Assembly (NCBI RefSeq): GCF_001549985.1
Contig: NZ_LROZ01000015.1
Span: 16,990 to 80,989 of the forward strand
DNA from: Myroides odoratus
Lineage (GTDB): Bacteria > Bacteroidota > Bacteroidia > Flavobacteriales > Flavobacteriaceae
Direction of reading: 5' to 3'
DNA: 64,000 nucleotides
The notes under the pieces were generated by a model, which was not told the DNA's origin, did not search any database, and worked only from the letters and a program-made list of their open reading frames with translations. A program made the position numbers and the translations under genes. Each line of letters starts with the position of its first letter. Position 1 is the first letter of the stretch. Below, in pieces: positions 36,106-46,058 of this stretch.

Positions 36106-38073
36106 ATGAAAATGATGGTAAGAGAACTACATATAGGATTGCTGAGCTTATTTATCAGCATGGGAGCCGTTGGTTATAGCCAAGTAAAAAAGGAAAAATT
36201 GGCCAATGAAAGTTATGATGACATGGCATACGCCAATGCGATTGAACTATACGAGAATCTAGCTAAGAAAGGATATGTCAATACCTCTATCCTACAAAAA
36301 TTAGGAGACTCCTATTACTTTAACGGAAAACTTGCCCAAGCCAATCAGTGGTATACAGAACTATTTGAAGGAGAATACAAAGGCAAGGATTTGACGGTAT
36401 TGCCTTCTGAGTATTATTACCGCTATGCTCAAACACTAAAAGGTGTTGAGGACTATAAAAAGTCCTTGGAGTATATGAATGCATTTGCAGCTATGGAACA
36501 GAGTGACTCCCGTACAGCATTGTACAACAAGAATCGCGATTATCTATCTCATATTGAAAATCATTCGGACTTGTATGAGGTAAAGGCTTTGAGTATCAAT
36601 ACGGAATATTCGGATTATGGAGGGAGTATGTTGGGAGACGATCTCGTATTCACTTCTGCTCGTGCTACCTCTACAGTTAAGGACAGTCAATTGCATGCAT
36701 GGACCAACGAGAGCTATACGAGTTTGTATCGCGTTAAGGTGAGTCCGGAGGGATTAGGGGAACCCGAGCGCTTTTCTACGAGCTTGGATTCTCAGGTGAA
36801 TGACGCAACTGCTGTTTTTACTGCAGATGGAAATACAATGTACTTTACGCGTAACAATGCGAAGCATAACGGCAAGAGCAAACAAAATAAAGAACACACT
36901 TCGATGTTGAAGATTTATAAGGCAGTAAAGCAAGGGGATGGGCTGTGGGGACAGGTAGAAGCATTGCCGATAAACTCGGACAATTACAATACCGCCCATC
37001 CCGCTTTATCTCCTGATGGGAAGTGGTTGTATTTTGCTTCTGATCGCCCAGAAAGCATAGGGGAGTCTGATTTATACCGTGTGGCCTTGTATTCCAATGG
37101 AGGTTATGGACCTGTAGAGTCTTTAGGAATGGGAATCAATACAGCAGGACGTGAAAGTTTTCCTTTTATTTCCTCAGATTCTCAGTTGTACTTTTCGTCT
37201 AATGGTCACCCAGGATTAGGAGGTTTGGATGTGTTTGTGTCTAAACTTTATCCGGATGGAACTCTAGGACCCGTGGTTAATATGGGGAAACCAATTAATA
37301 GTTCGATGGATGATTTTGGTTTTTACTTTGACCCCAAAGAAAATAAGGGATTTTTAAGTTCAAACCGCGCTGGAGGACATGGCTCGGATGATATTTACCT
37401 TGTTGCAGAAAAACCGTGTACGCAGATCATCGAAGGAAAAGTGTACAATAAGCAAACACAAGCAGTGTTATCAGATGCAAGAGTGATTATCTCTGATGCA
37501 CAATACCAATACACGGATACATTACGCACAAATAACCGTGGTTATTACAATAGTGAGCTGTTAAACTGTGGAAATAAATACCGCATCAAAGTTGAACATC
37601 CATCTTATAATACGGTTGAAGTAGTCTTTAATGCGGATCCAAAGCCTGGTATTAAAACAATGGATATTGGTTTAGAAGAAACCATAATTCCAATTGACAT
37701 CGATGACGATTTGTTTAAGACATTAGATCTAGAACCGATTTATTTTGATTTTGACAGTGCAGTGGTTCGTTATGATGCTTCGATTGAGCTAATGAAAGTA
37801 GTGGAGTTGATGAAGAAATATCCGAAGCTAAAAATTGATGTTCGCGCTCATAGTGATAGTAAAGGAAATGATGCGTATAACTTGAAATTATCTGATCGAC
37901 GTGCAAAAGCTACAATTGATTGGATGGTGAAGCAAGGTATAGCTGCCAATCGTTTAAGCGGTAGAGGATATGGAGAAACTCGTTTGTTGAACCATTGTAG
38001 CAACGGAGTTCGTTGTAGCGAATTGGAACACCAAGAAAATAGACGCAGTGAATTTATTGTCATAGAAAAGTAA
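36106..38073 (+). CDS. PorE-like OmpA protein with PD40 repeats
   Basis: This 655-residue protein has a signal peptide ending near GYSQ, then a TPR-like helical region (about 25-150). A WD40-like PD40 beta-propeller (about 165-415) precedes a carboxypeptidase-regulatory domain (about 425-515). The C-terminal OmpA domain (about 545-655) contains YFDFDSAVVR and VRAHSDSKG. The same architecture is found in PorE, which binds peptidoglycan and T9SS. It is the last gene of a four-gene operon and may anchor the exported complex. Confidence 0.88.
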   Translation: MKMMVRELHIGLLSLFISMGAVGYSQVKKEKLANESYDDMAYANAIELYENLAKKGYVNTSILQKLGDSYYFNGKLAQANQWYTELFEGEYKGKDLTVLPSEYYYRYAQTLKGVEDYKKSLEYMNAFAAMEQSDSRTALYNKNRDYLSHIENHSDLYEVKALSINTEYSDYGGSMLGDDLVFTSARATSTVKDSQLHAWTNESYTSLYRVKVSPEGLGEPERFSTSLDSQVNDATAVFTADGNTMYFTRNNAKHNGKSKQNKEHTSMLKIYKAVKQGDGLWGQVEALPINSDNYNTAHPALSPDGKWLYFASDRPESIGESDLYRVALYSNGGYGPVESLGMGINTAGRESFPFISSDSQLYFSSNGHPGLGGLDVFVSKLYPDGTLGPVVNMGKPINSSMDDFGFYFDPKENKGFLSSNRAGGHGSDDIYLVAEKPCTQIIEGKVYNKQTQAVLSDARVIISDAQYQYTDTLRTNNRGYYNSELLNCGNKYRIKVEHPSYNTVEVVFNADPKPGIKTMDIGLEETIIPIDIDDDLFKTLDLEPIYFDFDSAVVRYDASIELMKVVELMKKYPKLKIDVRAHSDSKGNDAYNLKLSDRRAKATIDWMVKQGIAANRLSGRGYGETRLLNHCSNGVRCSELEHQENRRSEFIVIEK

Positions 38074-38140
38074 GTGGTGAATAATGCAAGCTACTTTTAG
38101 GTCATCATGCTGTGCGATGTAAAACAACAGCTGGAGTATA

Positions 38141-38170
38141 GAAAGCTCCATTATTTGGAGCTTTCTTCTT
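38141..38170 (+). terminator. Terminator of the adhesin-PorP-OmpA operon
   Basis: Perfect stem GAAAGCTCCA/TGGAGCTTTC type with a short loop, followed by TTCTT. Confidence 0.75.
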
Positions 38171-38911
38171 TATGAGAAAAGAAAAATTTTTCAAAACAGA
38201 AAAATAATGCAAGTGAGGATGAAGGTAATCTGATTTCTGGATTGGCAAGAATGAAACGTAAAATCAACAAAAAAATAGTTGGTTAATCTATTTAATGTTC
38301 TTTGAATGACTGTATAGCGTTGGAATTAAGTAATAATTGGTTTGTATAGATGGAAGGTGCTATTGGCTGTTGGTAATCGTGTGGAGGAGGATAAGATAAA
38401 TAAATAAAAATGAACGGTAGTATGGCGTTTAAATGATCAAAATAATTTGTTTTTTTAAAGTATGCGTGCTGCTTTTAGCCTGTATGTGTTTGATAATTGA
38501 TGAAGAATAAGAAAGTAAATAGTACGTGAAATTTAAATGATTTTTTTGCTTTTTTAAAAAAGAACTTGTTTGTTTTGAATGAAAGGAATGAATAAAAGGA
38601 ATCAATAAACAAAATACTACTGTTGTTTTTATCTAATTGATCAATTGGTTTGATTGTTTACTAATTTGCGAGTATCACCTTTTTTTATTTACACTTTAGG
38701 GGTGAAATTATGTACTGTTTTTAGAGTTTTGTTTATCGAAAAATGAAAAAGTATAGCCTATTTTCAAGATTAGTCCTAGTAATGTTGAGAGTTGTTCTCC
38801 TAAATGTTGAGGTTGAAAAGTAAAAGCTTGACCTTGTTTATGTTGTTTAAGCGGGAGAATTATTGAATAAAACTAGGAGTGAATAGGAAAAAGTTAATCT
38901 GTTGTTTCCAA

Positions 38912-38947
38912 GAAGTATTGCCCATTTATGGGCAAACTTCTTTTTTG
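38912..38947 (+). terminator. Orphan terminator
   Basis: Nested stems GAAG/CTTC and GCCC/GGGC, followed by six T. The absence of a gene before it suggests an upstream small RNA or a lost gene. Confidence 0.65.
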
Positions 38948-39013
38948 GTTTAAATAAGAGAACAGCAGAGGAAGAGGACAATACTACGTTAAAAAAATGC
39001 AGTGGGATAAGAC

Positions 39014-39057
39014 TACAAACAAAGAGCCAGCATATGGGGCTATACCGTTTGTTTGTA
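39014..39057 (+). promoter_or_regulatory. Hairpin in the leader of the second PorP gene
   Basis: TACAAACAAA (39014-39023) pairs perfectly with TTTGTTTGTA (39048-39057), with an inner AGCC/GGCT. No T-run follows, so it is not a standard terminator. It ends 54 bp before the GTG start. Confidence 0.5.
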
Positions 39058-39111
39058 TGAAATCTCGGCTGTGATACCTATTGTGCATAAAAATCAGTTA
39101 ATATAAAACCC

Positions 39112-40035
39112 GTGAAAAAACAAATAATTAAAACAGGCATAAGCCTCTTGACTTTAGGTGTTTGTTCGTTGCTACATGCCCAACAAAATCCTGTGTATAC
39201 ACAATATATGTATAATCCTACAATCATTAACCCAGCATATGCTGCGAGTAAAGAATCGATGAGTTTTTTCGGTTTATATCGAAATCAGTGGGTGGGAATT
39301 GATGGTGCACCTAAAACTGCAAATGTTGGTTTTACTACACCGTTAAATAATCCAAAATTAGGATTAGGTGTGAATTTTGTCAACGATCATATTGGAGCAT
39401 TGGATGAGAATAGTATTGCTTTTGATTTAGCCTATACCCTTGATGTCAATGCACAGTATAAATTAGCTTTGGGATTGAAGGGAACGGCAAATCTATTGAG
39501 TATGTCGTACTCTAAATTGAATATTTACGATGAAACTATGCCCTTTGCTTATGAGGATGTGAAAAATAAATTTAGCCCCAATGTTGGAGCAGGAGCCTAT
39601 TTATATTCTGATGTAGCCTATTTAGGGTTGTCTGTTCCAAAAGTATTTAAAGTAGATTATTACGATGATATCAAAAGAAGAACGATGCGTCAACAACCTT
39701 TGTTCTATATGACAGGAGGATACGTTTTTGATTTAGGTTCAGCTTGGCTATTAAAACCAGCTTTTTTATCTAAAATAGGAAGGGGAAAATCAGCAATAGA
39801 TCTGACCGCAAATTTCTTGTTTCAAGAAAAATTTACCATTGGAACAGCTTATCGTTGGAATGCAGGTATCAGTGCTTTAACTGGTTTTCAAATTGATGAA
39901 AACTGGTTTTTGGGGTATACTTATGATTTTGATACCACAAAATTAAATCAATATCATGCGGGTACGCATGAAATTTTTATGCGTTTCGATTGGTTGGGAA
40001 GTTTTAGATCTAAAGGAAAATCTAGATTCTTTTAA
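39112..40035 (+). CDS. PorP/SprF-family type IX secretion membrane protein (second copy)
   Basis: This 307-residue protein from a GTG start has a signal peptide ending HAQQ. It carries the family motifs NPVYTQYMYNPTIINPAYAA and FGLYRNQWVGIDGAPKT, and is similar in length and sequence throughout to 35173-36102. Unlike the first copy it stands alone, with no OmpA-like gene after it. Its probable cargo is the type B protein at 46059-47351. Confidence 0.9.
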   Translation: MKKQIIKTGISLLTLGVCSLLHAQQNPVYTQYMYNPTIINPAYAASKESMSFFGLYRNQWVGIDGAPKTANVGFTTPLNNPKLGLGVNFVNDHIGALDENSIAFDLAYTLDVNAQYKLALGLKGTANLLSMSYSKLNIYDETMPFAYEDVKNKFSPNVGAGAYLYSDVAYLGLSVPKVFKVDYYDDIKRRTMRQQPLFYMTGGYVFDLGSAWLLKPAFLSKIGRGKSAIDLTANFLFQEKFTIGTAYRWNAGISALTGFQIDENWFLGYTYDFDTTKLNQYHAGTHEIFMRFDWLGSFRSKGKSRFF

Positions 40036-40389
40036 TGTAGAAATTTAAAATGGAAGAAGTAGGAAAGTTGGGAAGTTACCCCATAGAAGATGAATAGAGA
40101 AGAGATTGTTTGTATGAGGTGAAGGAGAGCTATACAGTTTAAAAGAAAATAAAAAAAGTGTATTTGGCGGTTTTTCGTATCAATAGTTAGAAGTAGGAGT
40201 AAAAACGACAACAAGTATACGGAACAACGCTAAACAAATATTTTAAAATCACTATAGAAATTTATTTTCTATTTGAAATGAACGAAGAATAAAGTTGCAG
40301 GCAAACCCAATACGATGTACAGCAGTATGTTAAGAAACATCCATCATTCATCATGTGTTTGCTTATCAACCTTAAATCTACAGTATACT
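40036..40389. other. Intergenic region, nothing recognised
   Basis: 354 bp without a clear hairpin or promoter match. It includes an in-frame upstream extension of the next gene from 40315 that I consider non-coding. Confidence 0.4.
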
Positions 40390-41031
40390 ATGAAGGAAGA
40401 AATTATACAAAAACGAGAAGGAATTATCTCTTCGACAGAAGTCTTAACTAGATTAAAAATTTTATTAGGAGTGCGATCAGCTAAAGAATTAGCACATATC
40501 TTTAATTTGAAACCCAACACAATTTCTTCTTGGAAAAAGAGAAATACGTTGTGTTATGCTAAGGTAATTGAAATCTGTAATAAACATGAAATTGATCTCA
40601 ATGAATTGTTTTATGCTGCATATCAGAATATTGCAATCAATAAAAGTTATGCTCAAGTGCCAATTATCTATTTAGATGATTATTTGGAGTATTATTTGAA
40701 ATCACATGTGAAGCACAAGAAAATGAAGCAGATATACTTACCTAAAAATGTCAGTTTTGATATTGTTATTCAGATGTATATCAATTCAACAGAACGAATG
40801 CAAGCAGAACTGATGTATGTGTTTTGTAAGATGGTAGATGTAGCTAATTTAGTGGTTGGCGAAGATTATATTCTGTTAGTTAAAAATAAAGGTTTTCAGA
40901 AATACAGTGTGATTGCTTACGATGTAGAAGGGCAAAGGTTACAATTATGTCGCGATATGAATGAAAAGATGTGGTTAAATACGAAAGAAGTATCGGAGTG
41001 TTTTCAATGTATGAATAGTATGCCTTGTTAA
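40390..41031 (+). CDS. HTH regulator, phage CI repressor-like (paralogue 1)
   Basis: The protein has 213 residues from the ATG at 40390. An upstream ATG at 40315 adds 25 residues absent from the paralogue at 42926. The N-terminal HTH (about 15-75) contains LLGVRSAKELAHIFNLKPNT and SSWKKRNTLCYAKVIEICN, as in phage CI repressors. The C-terminal half has small beta-rich character and could be a degenerate S24-like fold, but no Ser-Lys dyad is evident. It lies next to the adhesin gene at 41568. Confidence 0.8.
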   Translation: MKEEIIQKREGIISSTEVLTRLKILLGVRSAKELAHIFNLKPNTISSWKKRNTLCYAKVIEICNKHEIDLNELFYAAYQNIAINKSYAQVPIIYLDDYLEYYLKSHVKHKKMKQIYLPKNVSFDIVIQMYINSTERMQAELMYVFCKMVDVANLVVGEDYILLVKNKGFQKYSVIAYDVEGQRLQLCRDMNEKMWLNTKEVSECFQCMNSMPC

Positions 41032-41567
41032 AGTGAAAAAGAAGAACATAGTTCTTCTTTTTTTTTGTTTCAATCAAAAGGATAAAGCAGTATAATCCCA
41101 TCAAAGAGGAGAAAGAAATGAAGGTCTCAGTAAGGTAGATAGGGCGTTTGAGAAACAGCATATAGACTGAATTTGTTCTCGTTTTTTACTTCTTTTTACT
41201 GGTGTTTTTAAATAGCCTTAGTATAAGTGCTTTAAATTCATGGCTAAAGCCTGAGGTTGCCTTAGGAAAAAGAAACTACAGTTACACTTTTTGCAAATTT
41301 ACAGTCCATTTTTTTAAAAAAAATAGTTTTCTATTCCTTAATTAAAGCAGAATTTAAAGCAAGGTAGATTGAAAGTACAGCTCATTATTTTGTTGAAAAT
41401 GAATAGTTTGTTTGAATTTTTTAGCGGTTAGGGTGTTGTTTTTACAAAAAGTAAAAAGATATATTCAAATTTACTTTGATGTTTTTACACTTTCGTTAAT
41501 TTTTTTTGAGTAGTGGTGATTTCTTTGCCTTAGAAAAAGAAAGAAACAAAAACAGAAATTTAAATAT
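41032..41567. other. Intergenic region upstream of the second adhesin
   Basis: The 536-bp gap holds a terminator (41036-41066) and an AT-rich inverted repeat (AAAGTAAA 41448-41455 with TTTACTTT 41470-41477). No gene supported. Confidence 0.5.
41036..41066 (+). terminator. Terminator after HTH paralogue 1
   Basis: Stem GAAGAAC/GTTCTTC extended by A5/T5, loop ATA, then nine T. Confidence 0.82.
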
Positions 41568-42812
41568 ATGAAGAGAATTATCTTTTTTGCCTTTTTATTG
41601 GGCACGGGGTTTGTAACCAGAGCACAGGTTGGTATTGGTACGCCAACACCAGCTAATTCAGCAATGTTGGATGTCGAAGCAGCTGATAAAGGGATTCTAA
41701 TTCCAAGAGTGAAGTTAACTACAACAGGAGTGTTTGCTCCTATTGAGGGAACTAAAACAGAAAGTTTACTTGTATACAATGTTGGGGCAACTTTGCCTAC
41801 AGGGTTTTATTTCTGGAAAGGAGAAAAATGGAATCAAATTATTGATCAAGAAAACTTAGAACTTTCGATTAATACTATTATTAATGGGGGGAGCGGAAGC
41901 GATTTAGGGGAGATAAAAAGAGTGGTAGATGTCCTGGTTCCTACTAACCCGAAGAGTAGCGATAAAACGTTGAGCCAGGCTGCCCTCGTTATTGATCCAG
42001 CAGATAGTAAAATATACAGCATTAGCTATGATGTTGCCACGGATAAGTATATCCGTACGGAAGTGCAGTTGCAAGAAAGTGTGAAAGAATTTGAAACCCG
42101 TACGTTCTTTAAAAAAGCTAAAATTACAGCGGATGGACAAATACCAACTTTTACTGAAACGACTGAGGTGCCTGATTTTTCAACTGCAAAAAAGGGAGAA
42201 GTCTACTACCAATATTTAGGAGAGGATAATCGCATTGATTATTTAAATCTTACAGCAGATGTTACCAACATTATTGAGAATAATGAGCACATTAAAAATG
42301 AAATCACGAATATTTTAAATCAAGGGGGAAATGTTTATTTCACTAAGGATGCTATTGGTAATATTCCTGCCAATAGTGTGTATTATGTTGACTCAGAAAC
42401 AAATGAAAAAACAGTAATAGACTTAACAGAAACAGTGATAAACTCTATTATAGAGAATACTCAAATTATTAAAGAAGAAATAGGGAATAAAATTACAACG
42501 AATGAAGTGATAAAGACAGGGCATACGGTAGATGGCGATGCTGTATTTATCTATAAAACATCGATTGCAATCACAGGAGCAAAAGCAAGTAGAGTCAATA
42601 TTGATGAAAAATTACCTCAGGAATCAAGAAATATAGACCGTATTTTAAATATTCAAGTATTTAAAGGAAAGGAACTTATTACGAGTGCTGTAACAGATGT
42701 AGCGATACACAATACCAAGACAAAAGTCGATTTCAATTTAGGAAGTGGAAAAATGTATACACCTGTAACAAATGGGGATTATGAAGTAATCTTAGAATTT
42801 ACTGCAAAATAG
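41568..42812 (+). CDS. VGIG-type secreted adhesin-like protein
   Basis: This 414-residue protein has a signal peptide ending TRAQ, then VGIGTPTPANSAMLDVEAAD, the same N-terminal module as 31103-33886 (also ESLLVYN and GFYFWKGEKWNQI). It lacks the 36-residue repeat array. A middle region (about 115-290) and a C-terminal beta domain follow. No sorting domain is obvious. HTH paralogues flank it on both sides. Confidence 0.78.
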   Translation: MKRIIFFAFLLGTGFVTRAQVGIGTPTPANSAMLDVEAADKGILIPRVKLTTTGVFAPIEGTKTESLLVYNVGATLPTGFYFWKGEKWNQIIDQENLELSINTIINGGSGSDLGEIKRVVDVLVPTNPKSSDKTLSQAALVIDPADSKIYSISYDVATDKYIRTEVQLQESVKEFETRTFFKKAKITADGQIPTFTETTEVPDFSTAKKGEVYYQYLGEDNRIDYLNLTADVTNIIENNEHIKNEITNILNQGGNVYFTKDAIGNIPANSVYYVDSETNEKTVIDLTETVINSIIENTQIIKEEIGNKITTNEVIKTGHTVDGDAVFIYKTSIAITGAKASRVNIDEKLPQESRNIDRILNIQVFKGKELITSAVTDVAIHNTKTKVDFNLGSGKMYTPVTNGDYEVILEFTAK

Positions 42813-42822
42813 CTATTTGTTT

Positions 42823-42858
42823 TATTCAGGTGAGGAAAACCAAAACCTTGCCTGAATA
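42823..42858 (+). terminator. Hairpin after the second adhesin gene
   Basis: TATTCAGG...GAGG pairs with CCTT..CCTGAATA across the loop AAAACCAAAA. It has only a short T tract, so it is a weak terminator or an RNA-stabilising hairpin. Confidence 0.5.
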
Positions 42859-42925
42859 CTTTATCATATCTAAAAACCAATAGATTACTGAAAATAAAAA
42901 GGAGAAAGTGTAACGATATAGAACT

Positions 42926-43570
42926 ATGATAAACAGTGATTTTTTACAAAACCCTCGCGCCATTCATTCCTCAAAAGAAATCTTAACCAAGTTAAAAGTA
43001 GTGTTAGGAGTGAAATCAGCAAAAGAGTTAGCAGCTATTTTTAACGTAAAACCCAATACAATTTCCTCTTGGAAAAAAAGAAATACATTGTGTTATGTTA
43101 AATTAATCGAAGTATGTAATCGATATGAAATAGATTTAAACGAATTATTTCTTGTCAATTATCAGAATAAAACCATAGAAAAAAGCTACATCAAGCGACC
43201 AATTATTTACATCGATGATTATTTGGAATACTATTTGAGTATAGAGGGAAAACATCAAAAACTCAAACAAATTTATTTCCCTAAACAGGTTTGCTTTGAT
43301 ATCATTATTCAGCTGTATGCAAAAATACAAGCGAATAAGGAATCTTACTTGGTTTATGTCTTTTGTAAAAAAGTTGATTTTGCCGCTGTTAAAATAGCAA
43401 GTAATTATGTGCTATTGCTGGCTGGTAAAGGTTTTCAAACCTACAAAATAGTAGAAGTTAATCAACAAGAAAAAGTGCTTTATCTACAGAAAGATACAGA
43501 CGAAATCATGGTAGTCAAAGCGCAAGAGATCCTCGAAATTTTCGAATGGATCAAGTATTTACCTTGTTAG
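42926..43570 (+). CDS. HTH regulator, phage CI repressor-like (paralogue 2)
   Basis: This 214-residue protein aligns along its full length with 40390-41031. Conserved blocks are LGVKSAKELAAIFNVKPNT, SSWKKRNTLCYVKLIEVCN and IIYIDDYLEYYL. The N-terminal HTH should bind DNA; the C-terminus has no identified catalytic residues. Together the two bracket the adhesin-like gene. It is followed by two membrane AraC regulators. Confidence 0.8.
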   Translation: MINSDFLQNPRAIHSSKEILTKLKVVLGVKSAKELAAIFNVKPNTISSWKKRNTLCYVKLIEVCNRYEIDLNELFLVNYQNKTIEKSYIKRPIIYIDDYLEYYLSIEGKHQKLKQIYFPKQVCFDIIIQLYAKIQANKESYLVYVFCKKVDFAAVKIASNYVLLLAGKGFQTYKIVEVNQQEKVLYLQKDTDEIMVVKAQEILEIFEWIKYLPC

Positions 43571-43669
43571 AGTTATAATGGTATAGGAATTGAGTAAAGG
43601 TGTTTTTGCTAACGTTGATATGAGATTCATCAAGTAAAAAAACTTTATAAAATAAGAACAGTAAAAGCT

Positions 43670-44791
43670 ATGGAACTATTGAAGTATATTTTAATTTCCA
43701 TTCCTATGATTTCATCTATGACATGTGGAATTATTCTAATGGTTGTTTTTTACAAAAACCTTTCTGTTACAGAAGTACCAATTTTAAGAACATTAGGTGG
43801 GTATTATTTCGCATTAATTGCGTTGTGGATTATTGATAATCTTACACAAAAATTAGTAGGTAGCCGCATTTTTTTGCTTCCTGTTTTGTCGTTGTTTATC
43901 GCCTTGTCCCAAGTGTGTTTTTATCATTTTATCTGTTATATCATTCCTGTAAAAAAGAAGTTCAATTTCTTGCAGTATGAAATGATTTTTGGTGTATTTA
44001 TTTTGTTGTATGCCTTTATTTATGCCTTGTTTCAAACGAAAGGGTTTCAACAGTTAGATGCTAAAGTATTGTGTGTAAAATACTTAAGCATTTACATCAC
44101 CTTAATTACAGGAGTTTATACCATCTTGTGCTGGAGGAGAGTATATCAATATCATCAGACAAAAAATAAGCGAAAAATTCAAATTAAAAGGTTGAATTGG
44201 ATTCATTTGCTTTTGGTGCTAAAATCAATATTTACACTGCTATTTAGTTTGAGGAATTACAGCGTGATTGTACAAGCAATAACCGTATTTGTTCTTTCTT
44301 TTCAACATATCATATTGACATTTAATATGCTATTAGAGAAGAATAGAGTGAAAATTCCAATTGCTTATAAAACAAATGTCATGTTGTCTTCTGGACAAAT
44401 TGTAGCTGTAGATCAAATGGGTACACTGACTAATGATGTGTTAGAATCCTCTTTTATCAATTCTAATACACGAACGGAAAACCTATTAACCCAAAGCGAT
44501 ATTGTCAACTACTTTACCAAGGATAAACCTTACAGGAAGAAAGATTTTCGCCTCGATACCTTAGTGAACCATTTTGGTGTAAATAGAACCTACGTATCTA
44601 AGTTTATCAATGTAACCTACAATTGCAATGTCAGTCAGTTTATCAACTGTTGGCGATTGAAAGAAGTAGATCATCTACAAGCAACAAACAAAGAAAATAA
44701 TATGGAGGATTTAGTCGTTCAGGCAGGGTTCTCAGATTATCGACACTATTTACGAGCTGTACACAGTGCAGAAAAACGTCAACAGAATTAA
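43670..44791 (+). CDS. Polytopic membrane protein with AraC-type HTH
   Basis: This 373-residue protein has about seven hydrophobic segments in residues 5-220. The C-terminal DNA-binding region (about 270-373) contains LVNHFGVNRTYVSKFINVTY and VVQAGFSDYRHYLRAVH. The architecture matches 29147-30292. It lies 12 bp upstream of a second gene of the same type. Confidence 0.82.
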   Translation: MELLKYILISIPMISSMTCGIILMVVFYKNLSVTEVPILRTLGGYYFALIALWIIDNLTQKLVGSRIFLLPVLSLFIALSQVCFYHFICYIIPVKKKFNFLQYEMIFGVFILLYAFIYALFQTKGFQQLDAKVLCVKYLSIYITLITGVYTILCWRRVYQYHQTKNKRKIQIKRLNWIHLLLVLKSIFTLLFSLRNYSVIVQAITVFVLSFQHIILTFNMLLEKNRVKIPIAYKTNVMLSSGQIVAVDQMGTLTNDVLESSFINSNTRTENLLTQSDIVNYFTKDKPYRKKDFRLDTLVNHFGVNRTYVSKFINVTYNCNVSQFINCWRLKEVDHLQATNKENNMEDLVVQAGFSDYRHYLRAVHSAEKRQQN

Positions 44792-44803
44792 TAGAGGGAA
44801 TAT

Positions 44804-45943
44804 ATGGATCATGAATATCTTTTTTTAGGAGTTTCTTTCTCCTCTTCAATATTTTCTGCTCTTTTTTGTTTTGCACTATTAGCACTTAAACTAGTAGAAG
44901 ATGTGACAGAACCTTTAGTGAAAACAACAACCTTTGTTTTGTTGTTATTCTATCTCGTTTGTATCTTTTTTTATAGTACAACTTTTTTTGAGGTATTTCA
45001 TTTTTTGGAACTACCCTGTTTGAAAGGAGTTAATTTCTTAACTACTTTGCTGATGCCTACCTTATTCTATCACTTGATTTTTCTCTTGACTAGATTGAAA
45101 AAAGAAGAGAATTTTAAGTACGTGCATTATGCAATCAGTTTGTGCTTGAGTGCAGTTTTTTATTTTTATCATGCAACAGGACTTGAACTGAAAATAGAGA
45201 GCTTGTATATTGAAAAACATGTTTTTTCTTTTTTGTTATTGAATGAGGATAGCATTATGGCTACTATTTTCAATTTAATCTACTTGCTGTTATCATTACA
45301 TCGTTTATTAAAATATCGAAAAAATATTGCCAATTATTCTTCTGATGAAGAACGAGATTCGCTGTTTTGGCTCTATCCTATTTTTGTAATTGGATTTTTG
45401 TTATTTCCAGGTTCGATTGTACTTTATCTATTTCCTCAAATTCAAAGTAATCTCATCGTTGGAGAGCTAATCCCCAATTTTTTATTCATGTTTTTTAATA
45501 TTAGTCTCTGCTATAATTTGTTCTGTGAAAATTTTGTTCAGATAACAGAAGACATCCTAGAAGAGAAGAAAAAAAGCAATCAAGAGGAAGATATAAAGAT
45601 TAAGGAGTTAGCAATTGACAAACAAAAATTTGAAAAGTATATACAAGAAAAGAAGCCTTTTTTAAACCCTCAACTTAAAATTACAGATTTACTAAGTGAT
45701 TTAATGACGAATAGAAGCTACTTGTCTCAGTTTATTAATGCAACCTACAAGAAGAATTTTTCTCAATACATCAATCAGTGTAGATATGATGAATACCTCA
45801 GATTGAAAGCGATGTCAAATATAGAACCCTATACAGAAGAAGATCTTATACTTATAAGTGGCTTTCGAAGTTATGAAAGTTTTAAAAGAACACAGGAAAA
45901 AGTTGGTAAGACAAAGTATAAAGAATCAAGTCTTGTTCTGTAA
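44804..45943 (+). CDS. Polytopic membrane protein with AraC-type HTH
   Basis: This 379-residue protein has about seven hydrophobic segments up to residue 240. A charged linker (about 250-285) precedes the C-terminal HTH region containing LMTNRSYLSQFINATYKKNF and LISGFRSYESFKRTQ. It is probably cotranscribed with 43670-44791 and precedes the type B surface-protein gene. Confidence 0.82.
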   Translation: MDHEYLFLGVSFSSSIFSALFCFALLALKLVEDVTEPLVKTTTFVLLLFYLVCIFFYSTTFFEVFHFLELPCLKGVNFLTTLLMPTLFYHLIFLLTRLKKEENFKYVHYAISLCLSAVFYFYHATGLELKIESLYIEKHVFSFLLLNEDSIMATIFNLIYLLLSLHRLLKYRKNIANYSSDEERDSLFWLYPIFVIGFLLFPGSIVLYLFPQIQSNLIVGELIPNFLFMFFNISLCYNLFCENFVQITEDILEEKKKSNQEEDIKIKELAIDKQKFEKYIQEKKPFLNPQLKITDLLSDLMTNRSYLSQFINATYKKNFSQYINQCRYDEYLRLKAMSNIEPYTEEDLILISGFRSYESFKRTQEKVGKTKYKESSLVL

Positions 45944-46058
45944 TAAAAAGTAAAAGACAACGAGAAAGGCTTGGAATCAGTTGAAATACAAGTAATCATT
46001 TTCGTATGATTTTTGTTTGTAAATCATCAAATAAAAAGTAAGATTAATTTATAACACC

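Larger units (their letters stand above)
38074..39111. other. 1-kb non-coding gap with two terminators and a leader hairpin
   Basis: The AT-rich gap contains an operon terminator (38141-38170), a second terminator (38912-38947) not preceded by any recognised gene, and a 10-bp-stem hairpin (39014-39057) before the second PorP gene. A 25-codon hydrophobic frame at 38433-38510 is the only notable peptide. Confidence 0.5.

Noticed and set aside
38433..38510. 25-codon hydrophobic frame with a lipoprotein-like LLLACMC
   Set aside because: Too short and without a detectable start signal; likely chance.
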